A stretch of 64,000 bases of DNA from Aurantimonas sp. Leaf443 (GTDB lineage Bacteria > Pseudomonadota > Alphaproteobacteria > Rhizobiales > Rhizobiaceae): assembly GCF_001425575.1 (NCBI RefSeq), contig NZ_LMRD01000001.1, positions 250,537 to 314,536 on the forward strand. Reading direction: 5' to 3'. Position 1 is the stretch's first letter. Each line of letters opens with the position of its first letter. This document shows positions 47,517-56,804 of this stretch, piece after piece. A program made the position numbers and the translations under genes. A model generated the notes under the pieces. The model was not told the DNA's origin. It ran no database searches and worked only from the letters and a program-made list of their open reading frames with translations.

Positions 47517-48080
47517 ATGAAGATCAACGGCAACGAAATCCGTCCCGGCAACGTCATCGAGCACGACGGCGGCATCTGGGTCGCGGTCAAGACCGCGCAT
47601 GTCAAGCCCGGCAAGGGCGGCGCCTTCGCGCAGGTCGAGCTGAAGAACCTCATCAACGGCACCAAGCTCAACGAGCGCTTCCGCGCCTCCGAGACCGTCG
47701 AGCGCATCCGCCTCGAGCAGAAGGACTACCAGTTCCTCTATATCGAGGGCGAGAAGCTGGTCTTCATGGACACCGAGACCTACGAGCAGCTCGAGCTGCA
47801 GAAGGACTTCGTCGGCGACCGCGCCGCCTTCCTGCAGGACGGCATGATGGTGACGGTGGAGAGCCACGAGGAGCGCCCGATCGGCATCAAGCTGCCCGAC
47901 CAGGTCGTGCTCACCATCACCGAGGCCGACCCGGTGGTGAAGGGCCAGACGGCGGCCTCCTCCTACAAGCCGGCGATGATGGAGAACGGCGTGCGCGTGA
48001 TGGTGCCGCCCTTCATCGAGTCGGGCGAGCGCATCCTCGTCGATACGAACGAGATCACCTACCTGCGCCGCGCCGACTGA
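47517..48080 (+). CDS. efp: Elongation factor P
   Basis: A 187-residue EF-P with three OB-like domains. The tip loop [10 protein letters not shown] carries Lys33, the residue modified in EpmA/EpmB-type systems. Other typical segments are [29 protein letters not shown] and [17 protein letters not shown] at the C-terminus. EF-P relieves ribosome stalling at polyproline. EpmA/EpmB are not in the window. It has GAGAAG 10 bases before the ATG. Confidence 0.97.
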   Translation: MKINGNEIRPGNVIEHDGGIWVAVKTAHVKPGKGGAFAQVELKNLINGTKLNERFRASETVERIRLEQKDYQFLYIEGEKLVFMDTETYEQLELQKDFVGDRAAFLQDGMMVTVESHEERPIGIKLPDQVVLTITEADPVVKGQTAASSYKPAMMENGVRVMVPPFIESGERILVDTNEITYLRRAD

Positions 48081-48107
48081 CCGCGCGAGGCAACGCCTTC
48101 ATCTTAC

Positions 48108-48140
48108 GCGGACCGTTCCGGACGACGCCGGGCGGTCCGC
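48108..48140 (+). terminator. Stem-loop after efp
   Basis: GCGGACCG (48108-48115) and CGGTCCGC (48133-48140) form an eight-base stem with a 17-base loop, 28 bases past the efp stop. It lacks a T run; a stop or a stabilising hairpin is possible. Confidence 0.4.
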
Positions 48141-48204
48141 CGTCCGTTAGAGAGCCGCGCGCCCGAGCGGGTGCGCCACGCTCCAGAGAGCTGGGATCAA
48201 CACC

Positions 48205-49023
48205 ATGGCACGTTCCGCCCTGCTGCATGTGATGACGCAGGCCGCCATGAAGGCCGGCCGCTCCCTCGTGCGCGACTTCGGCGAGGTGCAGAACCTCCAG
48301 GTCTCGATGAAGGGACCGGCCGACTTCGTCTCCAATGCCGACCGCCGCGCCGAGGAGATCGTCTTCCAGGAACTGTCGCGCGCCCGGCCCGACTGGGGCT
48401 TCCTGATGGAGGAGCGCGGCGTCGTCGAGGGCAAGGATCCGCAGCACCGCTGGATCGTCGACCCGCTCGACGGCACCACCAACTTCCTTCACGGCATCCC
48501 GATGTTCTCGGTCTCCATCGCGCTGGAGCGCGAGGGGCAGATCGTGGCCGGCGTGGTCCTGAACCCGGCGATGGACGAGCTCTTCGTCGCCGAGAAGGGC
48601 GGCGGCGCCTTCGTCAACGACCGCCGCCTGCGCGTCGCCGCGCGCAAGACCCTGCCCGAGGCCGTCATCGCCTGCGGCGTGCCCTTCCTCGGCCATGGCG
48701 ACCATCCGCAGTTCCTGCATGAGCTGCGCGGCATGATGGGCGAGGTGGCGGGCCTGCGCCGCATGGGCGCGGCCTCGCTCGACCTCGCCTATGTCGCCGC
48801 CGGTCGGTTCGACGGCTACTGGGAGCGCCACATCCAGCCCTGGGACATCGCGGCCGGCGCCATCCTCGTGCGCGAGGCCGGCGGCTTCCTGTCGGGCGTC
48901 GACGGCTCGAAGTTCGACCACGCGGCGGGACATCTGGCCTGCGGCAACGAGGCGATCCACAAGGCGCTCGTGGGCGAGCTCGAGGGCGCGCGCCGCTCTC
49001 GCGAGGCGCTGCGGGCCGGTTGA
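48205..49023 (+). CDS. suhB: Inositol-1-monophosphatase family protein SuhB
   Basis: A 272-residue IMPase-family phosphatase. The metal site is IVDPLDGTTNFLHGIP, with DFVSNADRRAEE, FLMEERG and the C-terminal WERHIQPWDIAAGAILVREAGG. The family dephosphorylates inositol phosphates and, in E. coli, SuhB binds NusA in rRNA antitermination. The substrate here is inferred. It follows efp in the same direction with a 124-bp gap. Confidence 0.95.
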   Translation: MARSALLHVMTQAAMKAGRSLVRDFGEVQNLQVSMKGPADFVSNADRRAEEIVFQELSRARPDWGFLMEERGVVEGKDPQHRWIVDPLDGTTNFLHGIPMFSVSIALEREGQIVAGVVLNPAMDELFVAEKGGGAFVNDRRLRVAARKTLPEAVIACGVPFLGHGDHPQFLHELRGMMGEVAGLRRMGAASLDLAYVAAGRFDGYWERHIQPWDIAAGAILVREAGGFLSGVDGSKFDHAAGHLACGNEAIHKALVGELEGARRSREALRAG

Positions 49024-49081
49024 GCCGCGCCGCGCCGCCCGCCTCGTCACGGATGCGCCCGGGGCCTTCGGCCGAAAGCCT

Positions 49082-49110
49082 TTGATTACGCAGCGCCGCC
49101 TCTCTATCGT
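49082..49110 (+). promoter_or_regulatory. Predicted promoter of the MotA/MotB-like pair
   Basis: TTGATT (49082-49087), exactly 17 bases, TATCGT (49105-49110), about 110 bases before the GTG start of the first gene. Confidence 0.45.
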
Positions 49111-49219
49111 GGCGGCGCGAGGGGTCCGGGAGCACGCTCTTCGCGCGGGGGCGTTCGACGTCCGGCGACGAGAAGCCGGAACCCGCCTCTCGCCTGTCGG
49201 CTTCCCCGAGTACGAGTGA

Positions 49220-50281
49220 GTGGACGCGATGCAGGTCTTCACATCGCCCGACGACAAGATGCAGCGTCCCGAGGCGTTCGATCCGAACCGCCTGTCGAGC
49301 CCGCTGGTCTTTCTCTGGTCCATGCTGGTCTTCCTGGCGCTCACCGGTTTCGTGGCGGCCATTCTGGGGCGCCAGGTCAGCGCCGCCTTCACCACCAATC
49401 CCGGTCTGAACGGGCTGATCGCCGGGGTGCTCGGCATCGGCATCCTGCTTGCCGTCATCCAGGTCGTGCGCCTGTCGCGCGAGGTGCGCTGGGTGAACGC
49501 CTATCGCGACGGCTCGGCCGATTTCGAGCGCATGCGCCCGCCCATCCTGCTCGCGCCCATGCGCGCCCTCATCGGCCGCCGCCGCTCGATCTCGCTCTCC
49601 ACCCTCTCCATGCGCTCGATCCTCGATTCGATCGCCACGCGCCTCGACGAGACGCGCGACATCTCGCGCTACCTCATCGGCCTTCTCGTCTTCCTCGGGC
49701 TTCTCGGCACGTTCTGGGGTCTGCTCGGCACCATCGGCTCGATCAGCACCACGATCCAGACGCTCGATCCGGGCACGGGGGACGCGGCGAGCGTCCTCGA
49801 CTCGCTCAAGGCCGGCCTTTCCGCCCCGCTCTCGGGCATGGGCACGGCCTTCTCCTCCTCGCTCTTCGGCCTGTCCGGCTCCCTGATCCTCGGCTTCCTC
49901 GACCTGCAGCTCGGCCGCGCGCAGAACCGTTTCTACACCGAGCTCGAGAACTGGCTGTCCTCGGTCACCGACGTCGGCTCCGACATGGTCATGCCGCCGG
50001 CCGGCTCGCATGGCGGCGTCGCGAATCTGCCGGGCGAGGAGATGCGGCTGATCTCCGAGCGTCTCGGCCGGCTGGTGCAGGACCAGGGCTCCAGCCCGCG
50101 CACGAGCGCGGCCATGGCCAGCCTCGCCGAGAGCATCCAGGGCCTCGTCACGCATATGCGCTCGGAGCAGCAGATCCTGCGCGATTTCGTGGAGGCGCAG
50201 GCCAGCGAGCAGCGCGAGCTGCGCGGCGTGCTCGACCGCCTCTCCCACCAGATCGGCGACGCGCGCCGCGACGGGCGCTAG
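49220..50281 (+). CDS. MotA/TolQ/ExbB-like proton channel subunit
   Basis: A 353-residue membrane protein. Hydrophobic helices lie near residues 29-50, 64-84, 150-172 and 195-225; the MotA/TolQ/ExbB signature is GLLVFLGLLGTFWGLLGTIGSIS and SGMGTAFSSSLFGLSGSLILGF. A C-terminal cytoplasmic coiled-coil-like region (about 260-350) follows. It probably forms a five-subunit proton channel around the MotB-like partner encoded 3 bases downstream. The start is GTG at 49220, or ATG at 49229. No flagellar genes are nearby. Confidence 0.88.
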   Translation: MDAMQVFTSPDDKMQRPEAFDPNRLSSPLVFLWSMLVFLALTGFVAAILGRQVSAAFTTNPGLNGLIAGVLGIGILLAVIQVVRLSREVRWVNAYRDGSADFERMRPPILLAPMRALIGRRRSISLSTLSMRSILDSIATRLDETRDISRYLIGLLVFLGLLGTFWGLLGTIGSISTTIQTLDPGTGDAASVLDSLKAGLSAPLSGMGTAFSSSLFGLSGSLILGFLDLQLGRAQNRFYTELENWLSSVTDVGSDMVMPPAGSHGGVANLPGEEMRLISERLGRLVQDQGSSPRTSAAMASLAESIQGLVTHMRSEQQILRDFVEAQASEQRELRGVLDRLSHQIGDARRDGR

Positions 50282-50284
50282 GCC

Positions 50285-51313
50285 GTGGCCCTCTCGCGCA
50301 ACCGCCGGTCCGAGCGCTCCGTCGACTACTGGCCGGGCTTCGTCGACGCGCTGTCGACGCTCCTCCTCGCCATCATGTTCCTGCTCTCGGTCTTCGTGAT
50401 CGCGCAGTTCCTGCTCGGGCGCGAACTGTCGGGACGCGACACGGTGCTCGACCGGCTGAACAGCCAGGTCAACGAGCTGACGCAGCTCCTGGCGCTGGAG
50501 CGTTCCAGCGCGCAGGACAGTCTCGACCAGATCGCGGACCTGCGCGCCTCGCTCTCGGCCGCCGAGACCGAGCGCTCGCGCCTCTCGCGGGCGCTGGCCT
50601 CGGGCGAGGGGAGCGCGGCCGGCGCGGCCGCGCGCGCCGGGTCGCTGGAGGGCGAGCTGCGGCAGGAGCAGGAGGTCTCGAACCGCGCCCGCAGCCAGAT
50701 CGAACTCCTCAACCAGCAGCTCCAGGCGCTGCGCCAGCAGATCGCCGCCCTGGAAAACGCGCTCGACGCTTCCGAGACGCGCGACGCCGAGAGCCGCACC
50801 CAGATCGCCGACCTCGGCAAGCGCCTCAATGTCGCGCTCGCCCAGCGCGTGCAGGAACTGTCGCGCTACCGGTCGGACTTCTTCGGCCGCCTGCGCGAGA
50901 TCCTGTCGGACCGCGAGAACGTGCGCATCGTCGGCGACCGCTTCGTCTTCCAGTCCGAAGTCCTCTTCGGCTCGGGCTCGGACGTGCTGCAGCCGGCCGG
51001 CCTCGACGAGATGACCAAGCTCGCCGAGGCCATCAAGGATCTCGCCCGCGAGATCCCCTCCGACATCAACTGGATCATCCGCGTCGACGGCCACACCGAC
51101 AACGTGCCCATCACCGGCGGGCGCTTCACCGACAATTGGGAACTCTCCTCCGAGCGCGCCGCCGCCGTCGTGCGCTTCCTCGTGGAGCAGGGCGTGCCCG
51201 CCGACCGGCTGGCGGCGACCGGCTTCGGCGAGTTCCAGCCCATCGAGCCCGGCGACGGCGCCGAGGCGCGCGCCCGCAACCGCCGCATCGAGTTCAAGCT
51301 GACCGAGCGCTGA
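50285..51313 (+). CDS. MotB/OmpA-like peptidoglycan-binding stator partner
   Basis: A 342-residue protein with an N-terminal TM helix (about residues 18-42, [16 protein letters not shown] with the aspartate typical of proton-driven stators). A long coiled coil (about 55-190) follows, then a C-terminal OmpA domain ([42 protein letters not shown]). It should couple ion flow in the partner channel to work on peptidoglycan. The coiled coil is far longer than in flagellar MotB. The start is GTG. Confidence 0.88.
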   Translation: MALSRNRRSERSVDYWPGFVDALSTLLLAIMFLLSVFVIAQFLLGRELSGRDTVLDRLNSQVNELTQLLALERSSAQDSLDQIADLRASLSAAETERSRLSRALASGEGSAAGAAARAGSLEGELRQEQEVSNRARSQIELLNQQLQALRQQIAALENALDASETRDAESRTQIADLGKRLNVALAQRVQELSRYRSDFFGRLREILSDRENVRIVGDRFVFQSEVLFGSGSDVLQPAGLDEMTKLAEAIKDLAREIPSDINWIIRVDGHTDNVPITGGRFTDNWELSSERAAAVVRFLVEQGVPADRLAATGFGEFQPIEPGDGAEARARNRRIEFKLTER

Positions 51314-51335
51314 GGCGCACCGAGCGCTGAGGCGC
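51302..51335. repeat. 17-base tandem duplication over the MotB-like stop
   Basis: ACCGAGCGCTGAGGCGC occurs twice in tandem (51302-51318, 51319-51335). The first copy holds the last codons (TER) and the TGA; the second is non-coding. A recent slippage duplication is likely. Confidence 0.85.
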
Positions 51336-51365
51336 GCGGCAGTTGGACGTCGCGTCGGAGCTCGC

Positions 51366-53192
<1,827 letters not shown>

Positions 53193-53201
53193 TCTCGGCT
53201 C

Positions 53202-53230
53202 TTGCCCGGTACCCGGGGCTCATGTATAGG
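53202..53230 (+). promoter_or_regulatory. Predicted promoter of rpmE
   Basis: TTGCCC (53202-53207), exactly 17 bases, TATAGG (53225-53230). It would give an rpmE leader of about 118 bases. Confidence 0.6.
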
Positions 53231-53354
53231 CTCGCCCCTGAATTTGAAAGCGAATGCGTCTCTCCCACCCAGCGATCGAGTTGGTGCCGCGCGCCTTGGC
53301 CGCAGCCTTTCCCCATCGCTTCCGGAGGCGCGAAGGCACCTGGGATCGAAGACG

Positions 53355-53576
53355 ATGCGCAAAGAAATCCATCCGGCCTACCACACGATCACGGTCGTGA
53401 TGACGAACGGCACCGAATACGAGACCCGCTCGACCTGGGGCTCGCAGGGCGACAAGCTGAATCTCGACATCGACCCGCTGAGCCACCCGGCCTGGACCGG
53501 CGGCAACCAGCAGATGCTCGACCGCGGCGGCCGCGTCTCGCGCTTCAAGAAGCGCTACGAAGGCCTCGGCATCTGA
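53355..53576 (+). CDS. rpmE: 50S ribosomal protein L31
   Basis: A 73-residue L31: [51 protein letters not shown] and [11 protein letters not shown]. It lacks the CxxC zinc motif, as is usual for alphaproteobacteria. It has a predicted promoter at 53202 and a strong terminator at 53615, so it is a single-gene unit. The leader could hold ribosomal-protein autoregulation, but no known motif is recognised. Confidence 0.96.
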   Translation: MRKEIHPAYHTITVVMTNGTEYETRSTWGSQGDKLNLDIDPLSHPAWTGGNQQMLDRGGRVSRFKKRYEGLGI

Positions 53577-53614
53577 GCCGACTCGACGTTCGGACGCTCG
53601 CGTCCCGCATGACG

Positions 53615-53651
53615 AAAGACCCGGCCGCCACGAGCGCGCCGGGTCTTTTCG
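53615..53651 (+). terminator. Rho-independent terminator of rpmE
   Basis: AAAGACCCGGC (53615-53625) pairs perfectly with GCCGGGTCTTT (53638-53648); the T-rich tail TTTTCGTTT follows. It lies 39 bases after the rpmE stop. Confidence 0.85.
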
Positions 53652-53914
53652 TTTCGCGATGTGGATGCGAAGGGTGCGGGCGGGCGTCGGCCTGGGCCGC
53701 CATCGGCGGCGCCCGCGAGGGTCGTCGAAGGCAGGGAAGAGCGGCGCCGCGGGCCGGAACGGCGCGTTCGCGCGTGGTCCGGACGGCGTTCGGGCGCGAA
53801 GGAATCGCGCCCATCGGGCGCCCCTGGCGGCGGGTTGTCAGCCGGCGGCTCCGTCGGGCGCCGGCGAGCGGCGCCTTGAACGGCGGGTTCGCAGGACGGT
53901 TCGCCCCGCCGATC
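53652..53914. other. Intergenic stretch without recognisable features
   Basis: Between the rpmE terminator and the end of rcdA. No credible ORF, RNA or repeat is seen here; open frames in it are GC-rich chance frames. Confidence 0.6.
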
Positions 53915-54445
53915 TCAGCTGTGGAAGGCCGTGCGCAGGAGGTCGATCTGCTGGGCGACGGGGTTGGCGACCGGCTGCAGGCGCTGCATCGGCGTGCCGT
54001 AGATCTCGCGGTCGATGATGGCGATGCGCCGCTCGAGCTGCAGGGCGCGTTCGGTGAGGGAACGGAAGGCCGGCGGCAATTCGCCGTAGCTCGGCGACCC
54101 CGTGGCCGTGCCATGGCCGTCGAGCCGCACCTTCACCTTTTCGGCCTCGACCTGCGAGCGCGACATGTCGCCCTGGTTGGCGGCGCGCTGGAGCAAAAGC
54201 CAGGAGGCCACCTGCATCAGGCGCGTGGTGAGGCGCATCGATTCGGCGGCGTAGAGCGTGGCGGCGGTTCTCGTCAGGCTCTTGGCAGCATCGCGCCCCT
54301 CGCCGTCGAGATAGGACGCGGTCTCGTCGACCAGCGCCATGCCTTCGTTGAACAGGGCCTGGAACGAGCGGGAATAGGCGAGATGATCCGCGATGCGGAT
54401 CGTCCCGTCGTCGTCCCGACTGCTGTCTGAAGACTGACCTGTCAT
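53915..54445 (-). CDS. rcdA: RcdA/DUF1465 family, regulator of CtrA degradation
   Basis: A 176-residue helical protein matching DUF1465. Seen are IRIADHLAYSRSFQALFNEGMALVDETASYLDGEGR, AAESMRLTTRLMQVASWLLLQRA, RLDGHGTATGSPSYGELPPAFRSLTERALQLERRIAIIDREIYG. In Caulobacter RcdA is an adaptor that helps ClpXP degrade CtrA. The ATG at 54445 was chosen by similarity at MTGQSSDSS; the longer frame is not conserved-looking. The 355-bp region upstream holds a candidate small RNA, a terminator and a CtrA-like box. Confidence 0.85.
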   Translation of the reverse strand: MTGQSSDSSRDDDGTIRIADHLAYSRSFQALFNEGMALVDETASYLDGEGRDAAKSLTRTAATLYAAESMRLTTRLMQVASWLLLQRAANQGDMSRSQVEAEKVKVRLDGHGTATGSPSYGELPPAFRSLTERALQLERRIAIIDREIYGTPMQRLQPVANPVAQQIDLLRTAFHS

Positions 54446-54590
54446 CGCGATGCACACCAACTCTTTGAAAGCGAAAGGCGCGCCGCCTGCGAAAGTTCCG
54501 CAGGAGACGTGCCCGTGCCCCACAGTGCGGCGGGCCGACCGTCAAGACAAGGCACGCGGTGAAGAGATGGTTAACGCCCTGACGGACAAC

Positions 54591-54618
54591 AAAAAAGGAG
54601 CCGCGCGAAGGCGGCTCC
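54591..54618 (-). terminator. Rho-independent terminator (minus strand) upstream of rcdA
   Basis: On the minus strand GGAGCCGC (54618-54611), loop CTTCGC, GCGGCTCC (54604-54597), then TTTTTTG (54596-54590). The stem is perfect and the T run is complete. It lies 146 bases before the rcdA ATG in the same direction, with no annotated gene upstream to be terminated. Confidence 0.85.
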
Positions 54619-54680
54619 GAAGTCAACAGGGAGGCGTCGGGCGGCGCGTGCCGCCCATCCATGATGAATGGAATGACCGG
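54591..54680 (-). ncRNA. Candidate small RNA or attenuated leader upstream of rcdA
   Basis: Read on the minus strand, a hairpin GGGCGGC-ACGC-GCCGCCC (54656-54639) is followed by a single-stranded stretch with the anti-Shine-Dalgarno-like CCTCCC (54634-54629). A perfect eight-base-pair terminator hairpin with six Ts ends the element. This layout fits a trans-acting sRNA, or a premature stop in the rcdA leader. The 5' end is not defined by a clear promoter, so the right boundary is arbitrary. No Rfam family can be assigned from memory with certainty. Confidence 0.5.
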
Positions 54681-54698
54681 GATTAAACGCGGGAATGG

Positions 54699-54713
54699 CT
54701 AATGCGGGGTTAA
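54699..54713. promoter_or_regulatory. CtrA-like box between rcdA and the oxidoreductase gene
   Basis: CTAA-N7-TTAA followed by C (read on +) differs at one base from the CtrA consensus TTAA-N7-TTAAC. It sits between the divergent genes rcdA and the quinone oxidoreductase. Site recognition by eye only. Confidence 0.4.
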
Positions 54714-54800
54714 CGGCTTCGCTTCGCGTCGGCCGCGCCTATCTCCCGGCCTTCAGACAGGTTCGCCCCGTGCGGACCGCCGAAACAGGAGCCCGACCCG

Positions 54801-55805
54801 ATGACGCTGCCGACGGACATGACCGCCATTCTCCTCGACGGGTTCGGCGGGCCGGACGTGCTCAAGCCCGGCCGCCGCCCGGTGCCGCAGGTCAAGGCCG
54901 GCGAGATCCTGGTGGAGGTGCATGCGGCGGGCGTGAACCGGCCGGACGTCCTGCAGCGCATGGGCGCCTATCCGCCGCCCGCCGGCGCGCCGGACTGGCC
55001 GGGCCTCGAGATCGCCGGGCGCGTCGTGGCGCTGGGCGAGGGGGCGCGGGTCCACAAGCTGGGCGATGCCGTGGCCGCGCTCCTGCCGGGCGGCGGCTAC
55101 GCGCAATACGCGGCGGTCGCCGACGAGAACGCCATCGCCGTGCCCGAGGGCCTGTCGATGGTGGAGGCCGCCGCGATCCCCGAGACCTTCTTCACCGTCT
55201 GGCACAACGTCTTCCAGCGCGGCGGGCTGAAGGCGGGCGAGACCTTTCTCGTCCACGGCGGCACGTCCGGCATCGGCACGACGGCGATCCAGCTCGCCAA
55301 GGCCTTCGGCGCGCGCGTCTTCGCCACCGCCGGCAGCGCCGACAAATGCGCCGCCGCGGAACGGCTGGGGGCCGAGCTCTGCGTGAACTACCGGACGGAG
55401 GACTTCTGCGAGCGCCTGAAGGCGGAGACGGGCGGGCGCGGCATCGACCTCATCCTCGACATGGTGGGCGGCGACTACACGCCGCGCAACCTGAAACTCG
55501 CCGCCGAGGACGGGCGCCTCGTGCAGATCGCGTTCCTGAAGGGCAACAAGGTCGAGATCGACCTCAACGACATCATGCGCAAGCGTCTCCATGTCACGGG
55601 CTCGACACTGCGCGCCCGCTCCGTCGCCTTCAAGGCCTCGATCGCGCGCGAACTCGACGAGACGGTGCGCCCGCTTCTGCAGTCGGGCGCCGTGAAGCCG
55701 CTCATCGACACGGTCTATCCGCTGGAGGAGGCGGCACGCGCGCATGCGCACATGGACGAGGACCATATCGGCAAGATCGTGCTGCGGACCGACAAGGCCG
55801 GCTAA
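54801..55805 (+). CDS. NAD(P)H quinone oxidoreductase (PIG3-like MDR family)
   Basis: A 334-residue medium-chain reductase without zinc ligands. VHAAGVNRPDVLQRMGAYPPPAGAP, PGLEIAGRVVALGEG, LPGGGYAQYAAV and the NADPH-binding HGGTSGIGTTAIQLAKAFGARVFATAGS are typical of the PIG3/QOR group. It probably reduces quinones or related electrophiles. It is divergent from rcdA and co-directional with trcR. Confidence 0.93.
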   Translation: MTLPTDMTAILLDGFGGPDVLKPGRRPVPQVKAGEILVEVHAAGVNRPDVLQRMGAYPPPAGAPDWPGLEIAGRVVALGEGARVHKLGDAVAALLPGGGYAQYAAVADENAIAVPEGLSMVEAAAIPETFFTVWHNVFQRGGLKAGETFLVHGGTSGIGTTAIQLAKAFGARVFATAGSADKCAAAERLGAELCVNYRTEDFCERLKAETGGRGIDLILDMVGGDYTPRNLKLAAEDGRLVQIAFLKGNKVEIDLNDIMRKRLHVTGSTLRARSVAFKASIARELDETVRPLLQSGAVKPLIDTVYPLEEAARAHAHMDEDHIGKIVLRTDKAG

Positions 55806-55863
55806 GCCGCGATTGGCGGCGCCGGAAAAAATCCGAACGCACGGCCGCGGCGCGCCGCCTTGC

Positions 55864-55892
55864 TTGCACGGGGCGCGTCCAGAACCTATAAG
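55864..55892 (+). promoter_or_regulatory. Predicted promoter of trcR with a GANTC site in the leader
   Basis: TTGCAC (55864-55869), exactly 17 bases, TATAAG (55887-55892), a near-ideal spacing. A GANTC site (GATTC, 55919-55923) lies about 20 bases past the expected start point, so methylation state could influence the gene. Confidence 0.6.
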
Positions 55893-55967
55893 TGTCGTGA
55901 TTTCCGGACATGTGGTGAGATTCCACAGCCTGCCTCTCCGGGGCGGGCCATAAGGAGGATTGTATCC

Positions 55968-56672
55968 ATGGCTCAGCAGCTTCTGATGCCAAAGGCGACG
56001 GCCGTCTGGCTCGTCGACAACACCTCGCTCTCCTTCGAGCAGATCGCCGAACTGTGCACGCTGCACCCGCTCGAGGTGAAGGCGATCGCGGACGGCGAGT
56101 CGGCGCAGGGGATCAAGGGCCTCGACCCGGTGATCACCGGCCAGCTGACGCGCGAGGAGATCGCCCGCGCCGAGAAGGACGAGGGTTACCGCCTGAAGCT
56201 CGCGCCCCCGAAAGTCCGCGTGCCCGAGGCCAAGCGCAAGGGGCCGCGCTACACGCCCGTCTCCAAGCGCCAGGACCGGCCGAACGCCATTCTCTGGCTG
56301 GTGCGCAACCACCCCGAACTGAAGGACGCGGCGATCTCGCGCCTCGTCGGCACGACCAAGAACACGATCGAGCAGATCCGCGAGCGCACCCACTGGAACT
56401 CGGCGAGCCTGCAGCCGATGGACCCCGTGACGCTCGGCCTCTGCTCGCAGATCGATCTCGACCTCGAGGTCGAGAAGGCCTCGCGCGGCATGCCGCGTCC
56501 CGAGGAGATCGCCGAGGAGGAACGCCTCCTCTCCGCCTCGCAGACCCAGAGCTGGCGCCAGAAGGAGCCCTCCGAGGACGGCGAGCTCGACGCCGCCGCC
56601 GTCTTTGCCAAGCTCACCTCCATGCGCCGCAAGGAGAGCGAGACCGAGGACGAGGACGAAGCGCGCTACTGA
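55968..56672 (+). CDS. trcR: Cell cycle transcriptional regulator TrcR (DUF1013)
   Basis: A 234-residue DUF1013 protein: MAQQLLMPKATAVWLVDNTSLSFEQIAELC, LHPLEVKAIADGE, ITGQLTREEIARAE, and a second helix-turn-helix-like block NAILWLVRNHPELKDAAISRLVGTTKNTIEQIRERTHWN. DUF1013 is near-universal in alphaproteobacteria and is annotated as a cell-cycle regulator. AAGGAGGA provides a strong ribosome-binding site before the ATG at 55968. Confidence 0.92.
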   Translation: MAQQLLMPKATAVWLVDNTSLSFEQIAELCTLHPLEVKAIADGESAQGIKGLDPVITGQLTREEIARAEKDEGYRLKLAPPKVRVPEAKRKGPRYTPVSKRQDRPNAILWLVRNHPELKDAAISRLVGTTKNTIEQIRERTHWNSASLQPMDPVTLGLCSQIDLDLEVEKASRGMPRPEEIAEEERLLSASQTQSWRQKEPSEDGELDAAAVFAKLTSMRRKESETEDEDEARY

Positions 56673-56733
56673 GGCCGGCGATCGGATCGTCGGGGCGCCG
56701 CCTGCGCGGCGCCGCCCTCGTCGCGCCGCCACG

Positions 56734-56759
56734 GCCTTCTCCCGCGAGCGGGAGAAGGC
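56734..56759. repeat. REP-like palindrome, copy 2
   Basis: GCCTTCTCCCGC-GA-GCGGGAGAAGGC, a perfect 12-base-arm palindrome related to the one at 5402-5428. It lies between the convergent genes trcR and SDR. Confidence 0.75.
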
Positions 56760-56804
56760 GCGCCCTTTCTGGCGGCGGACGCGGATCCCGCCCGGACTCC
56801 GGGC

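Noticed and set aside
49220-51313. Zorya defence system
   Set aside because: Only stator-like genes are present; no helicase, nuclease or ZorC-like gene is adjacent, and neighbours are suhB and an ABC exporter.
53222-54430. 402-codon plus-strand frame through rpmE and past it
   Set aside because: It uses the wrong frame over L31 and is antisense to rcdA.
53838-54662. Minus-strand frame beginning inside the candidate sRNA and crossing rcdA
   Set aside because: It overlaps rcdA in another frame, and its start codon sits in a hairpin region ended by a terminator.
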